Position numbers and translations under genes: made by a program
Shown here: positions 51,364 through 52,269 of the stretch, piece by piece
Layout of the letters: the number at the start of each line of letters is the position of its first letter
How positions within the stretch are numbered: position 1 is the first letter of the stretch
The notes under the pieces: model-generated
The model's database searches: none
Told to the model about the DNA's origin: nothing
Seen by the model: only the letters and a program-made list of their open reading frames with translations
Assembly: GCA_018701215.1 (NCBI GenBank)
Contig: JABIWH010000048.1
Span: 1 to 52,269 of the forward strand
Direction: 5' to 3'
DNA: 52,269 nt
Origin: Rhodospirillaceae bacterium
GTDB lineage: Bacteria > Pseudomonadota > Alphaproteobacteria > GCA-2731375

Positions 51364-51618
51364 CTATCCATCATTCTTGGGGAACCTAGAATTCCCATAT
51401 TCGGTTCCTCTTTCGGTCAACCTCCACTGCATATATCGATATAGCGCACTACTTTCCTCTGTTAGATTTCCTATTCGAATATCAGATAGTTGCGACACAG
51501 GAATTTCATCCTCATCATATTCGCATAGGACTTGGTAAAGAATTTCTAAGAATTCACTATTGTTCATGAGTAGCCCGACCAATCTACATTTCCCTATTTC
51601 GGACCCGAAATACGCCAT
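51364..51618 (-). CDS. Small hypothetical protein between two recombinase genes
   Basis: The 84-residue product includes NNSEFLEILYQVLCEYDEDE, VSQLSDIRIGNLTEESSALYRYMQWRLTERG. The acidic, helical sequence is not recognised. The start could be ATG 51618 or the internal ATG 51567 (MNNSEF); both ribosome-binding sites are weak. It lies 11 bases after the resolvase stop on the same strand and is probably cargo of the mobile element. Confidence 0.55.
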   Translation of the reverse strand: MAYFGSEIGKCRLVGLLMNNSEFLEILYQVLCEYDEDEIPVSQLSDIRIGNLTEESSALYRYMQWRLTERGTEYGNSRFPKNDG

Positions 51619-51629
51619 TGGCTCAAATC

Positions 51630-52214
51630 TTATCGGTTTACGGTCCTAACAACCACAGATTTAGAAATTCCAATCTCACCAGCAATCTTATTCATACTCA
51701 TCCCTGTGGCTCGCATTGCCAATATCTCGTCCTTCATCCCTTGAGAAATAGCGGGGCGACCGAGCCGAACGCCATTTGCTCTGGCTCGTTCAAGCCCAGC
51801 CTTCACTCGTTGCTGAATAATGCTCCGCTCAAATTCAGCGAAGATGCCACACATGCCGAACATCGCTTTGCCCGATGGCGTTGTGGTATCAATCGCCTGC
51901 TGGTGAAGAAACAAGTCGCAGCCAACGCCGTGAAGTTCGTTCAGGAACTCTACAAGATGTTGGAGTGAGCGACCAAGGCGGTCCACAGACCACGACAGTA
52001 CCAGGTCAAAATCCCTGCGAACCGCTGATTTCAGCAAGGCATCAAACTGTGGGCGTTTGTCTCTGCCTTTAGCGCCTGAGATTCCTTCATCAACGAATTC
52101 CCTGACGATGACCCATCCGTTCTTGTCGGCAATCGCACGGAGTTGGTTCAGTTGATTTTCGGTGGTTTGTTTGTCCGTTGAAACACGGGCGTAAACGGCG
52201 ACTTTTCTATTCAT
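51630..52214 (-). CDS. Small serine recombinase (resolvase/invertase family)
   Basis: The 194-residue protein has the resolvase catalytic domain with the nucleophilic serine in VAVYARVSTDKQTTENQ. The segments EGISGAKGRDKRPQFDALLK, LSWSVDRLGRSLQHL and GIFAEFERSIIQQRVKAGLERARANG follow. A C-terminal helix-turn-helix (AGEIGISKSVVVRTVNR) completes it, a full-length small serine recombinase. It starts at 52214; an inverted repeat lies directly upstream. Together with the tyrosine integrase it marks the right end as mobile DNA. Confidence 0.93.
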   Translation of the reverse strand: MNRKVAVYARVSTDKQTTENQLNQLRAIADKNGWVIVREFVDEGISGAKGRDKRPQFDALLKSAVRRDFDLVLSWSVDRLGRSLQHLVEFLNELHGVGCDLFLHQQAIDTTTPSGKAMFGMCGIFAEFERSIIQQRVKAGLERARANGVRLGRPAISQGMKDEILAMRATGMSMNKIAGEIGISKSVVVRTVNR

Positions 52215-52216
52215 GA

Positions 52217-52241
52217 CAGCACCTCATTGGTTTTGGTGCTG
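52217..52241. promoter_or_regulatory. Inverted repeat upstream of the resolvase gene
   Basis: CAGCACC (52217-52223) and GGTGCTG (52235-52241) flank 11 bases and end three bases before the resolvase start codon. It could be an autoregulatory or recombination half-site, or part of a 5'-UTR hairpin hiding the start region. Confidence 0.4.
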
Positions 52242-52269
52242 CCTAATCGTAACAGGAGGCGCGGAAGCC

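Noticed and set aside
51350..51370. Possible fourth copy of the two-hairpin repeat (CTAGAGCG)
   Set aside because: Only the first few bases match and no stem follows.
1..52269. tRNA or rRNA genes
   Set aside because: No cloverleaf or rRNA-like segment was seen in the intergenic regions; a covariance-model scan was not possible here.

Overview
The window reads as chromosomal DNA of a GC-rich proteobacterium, most likely an alphaproteobacterium of the Rhodospirillales kind. This rests on a TAXI-type TRAP transporter, a PAS_5-like protein, the rplM-rpsI pair, many CoA-ester enzymes and a sulfur-oxidation cluster; no rRNA is present to confirm it. Genes are tightly packed, with ATGA start/stop overlaps inside operons. 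Four convergent gene pairs have overlapping stop codons.

Layout. 0-4.3 kb: a TRAP transporter operon (binding protein cut at the window edge, fused permease, universal stress protein). 4.3-10.6 kb: greB, a GST-like gene, a pentapeptide-repeat protein with a CxxCH motif, a long-chain acyl-CoA synthetase, and an enoyl-CoA hydratase / thiolase-like / DUF35 operon. 10.6-12.8 kb: a ferredoxin, cysteine desulfurase and serine acetyltransferase operon. 13.2-14.1 kb: an alpha/beta hydrolase and a tiny membrane protein.

The core of the window is 14.2-26.5 kb, a dissimilatory sulfur-oxidation island. A rightward operon encodes a DsrE-like protein, a TusA-like protein, sulfide:quinone oxidoreductase and a DUF1641 protein. 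It meets, across a strong hairpin, a leftward operon with the full sulfur-oxidizing heterodisulfide-reductase-like (sHdr) set: dsrE3, hdrC1, hdrB1, hdrA, hyp, hdrC2, hdrB2, a small cysteine-rich protein, the lipoate-binding protein lbpA, dsrE2 and tusA. Beyond the sHdr promoter lie a degenerate glutamine-amidotransferase-like gene, an ArsR regulator whose two cysteines have the SqrR/BigR spacing, and a TauE/SafE exporter. The inferred flow is sulfide to persulfide (Sqr), carriage on TusA/DsrE proteins, oxidation by sHdr with LbpA, and sulfite export by TauE. No lipoate-assembly genes are in the window.

26.6-34.6 kb continues with a cysteine-desulfurase-like class V PLP enzyme, a methyltransferase, an extended SDR, a cysteine-synthase-like enzyme, an SDR lacking its catalytic tyrosine, a MetX-like acyltransferase and an MFS carrier. 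34.9-48.5 kb is acyl-CoA and redox metabolism: acyl-CoA dehydrogenase, an amidohydrolase remnant, a PAS-like fragment, a 3-hydroxyisobutyrate-dehydrogenase-like enzyme, a class III CoA-transferase/racemase, a TPR-sulfotransferase, a luciferase-like oxidoreductase, an Lrp regulator divergent from an AceE-like 2-oxoacid dehydrogenase, a cupin, an Old Yellow Enzyme and a second acyl-CoA synthetase. 48.7-49.8 kb holds rplM-rpsI with a textbook terminator. The right end (49.85-52.2 kb) is visibly more AT-rich and carries a tyrosine integrase, a small unknown gene and a serine resolvase, so it looks like the edge of an integrated element.

Non-coding signals include a dispersed two-hairpin repeat (three copies), a nearly perfect 30-bp palindrome upstream of the second acyl-CoA synthetase, a tandem operator-like repeat at the sHdr promoter, and six phased TTGA repeats in front of the integrase.
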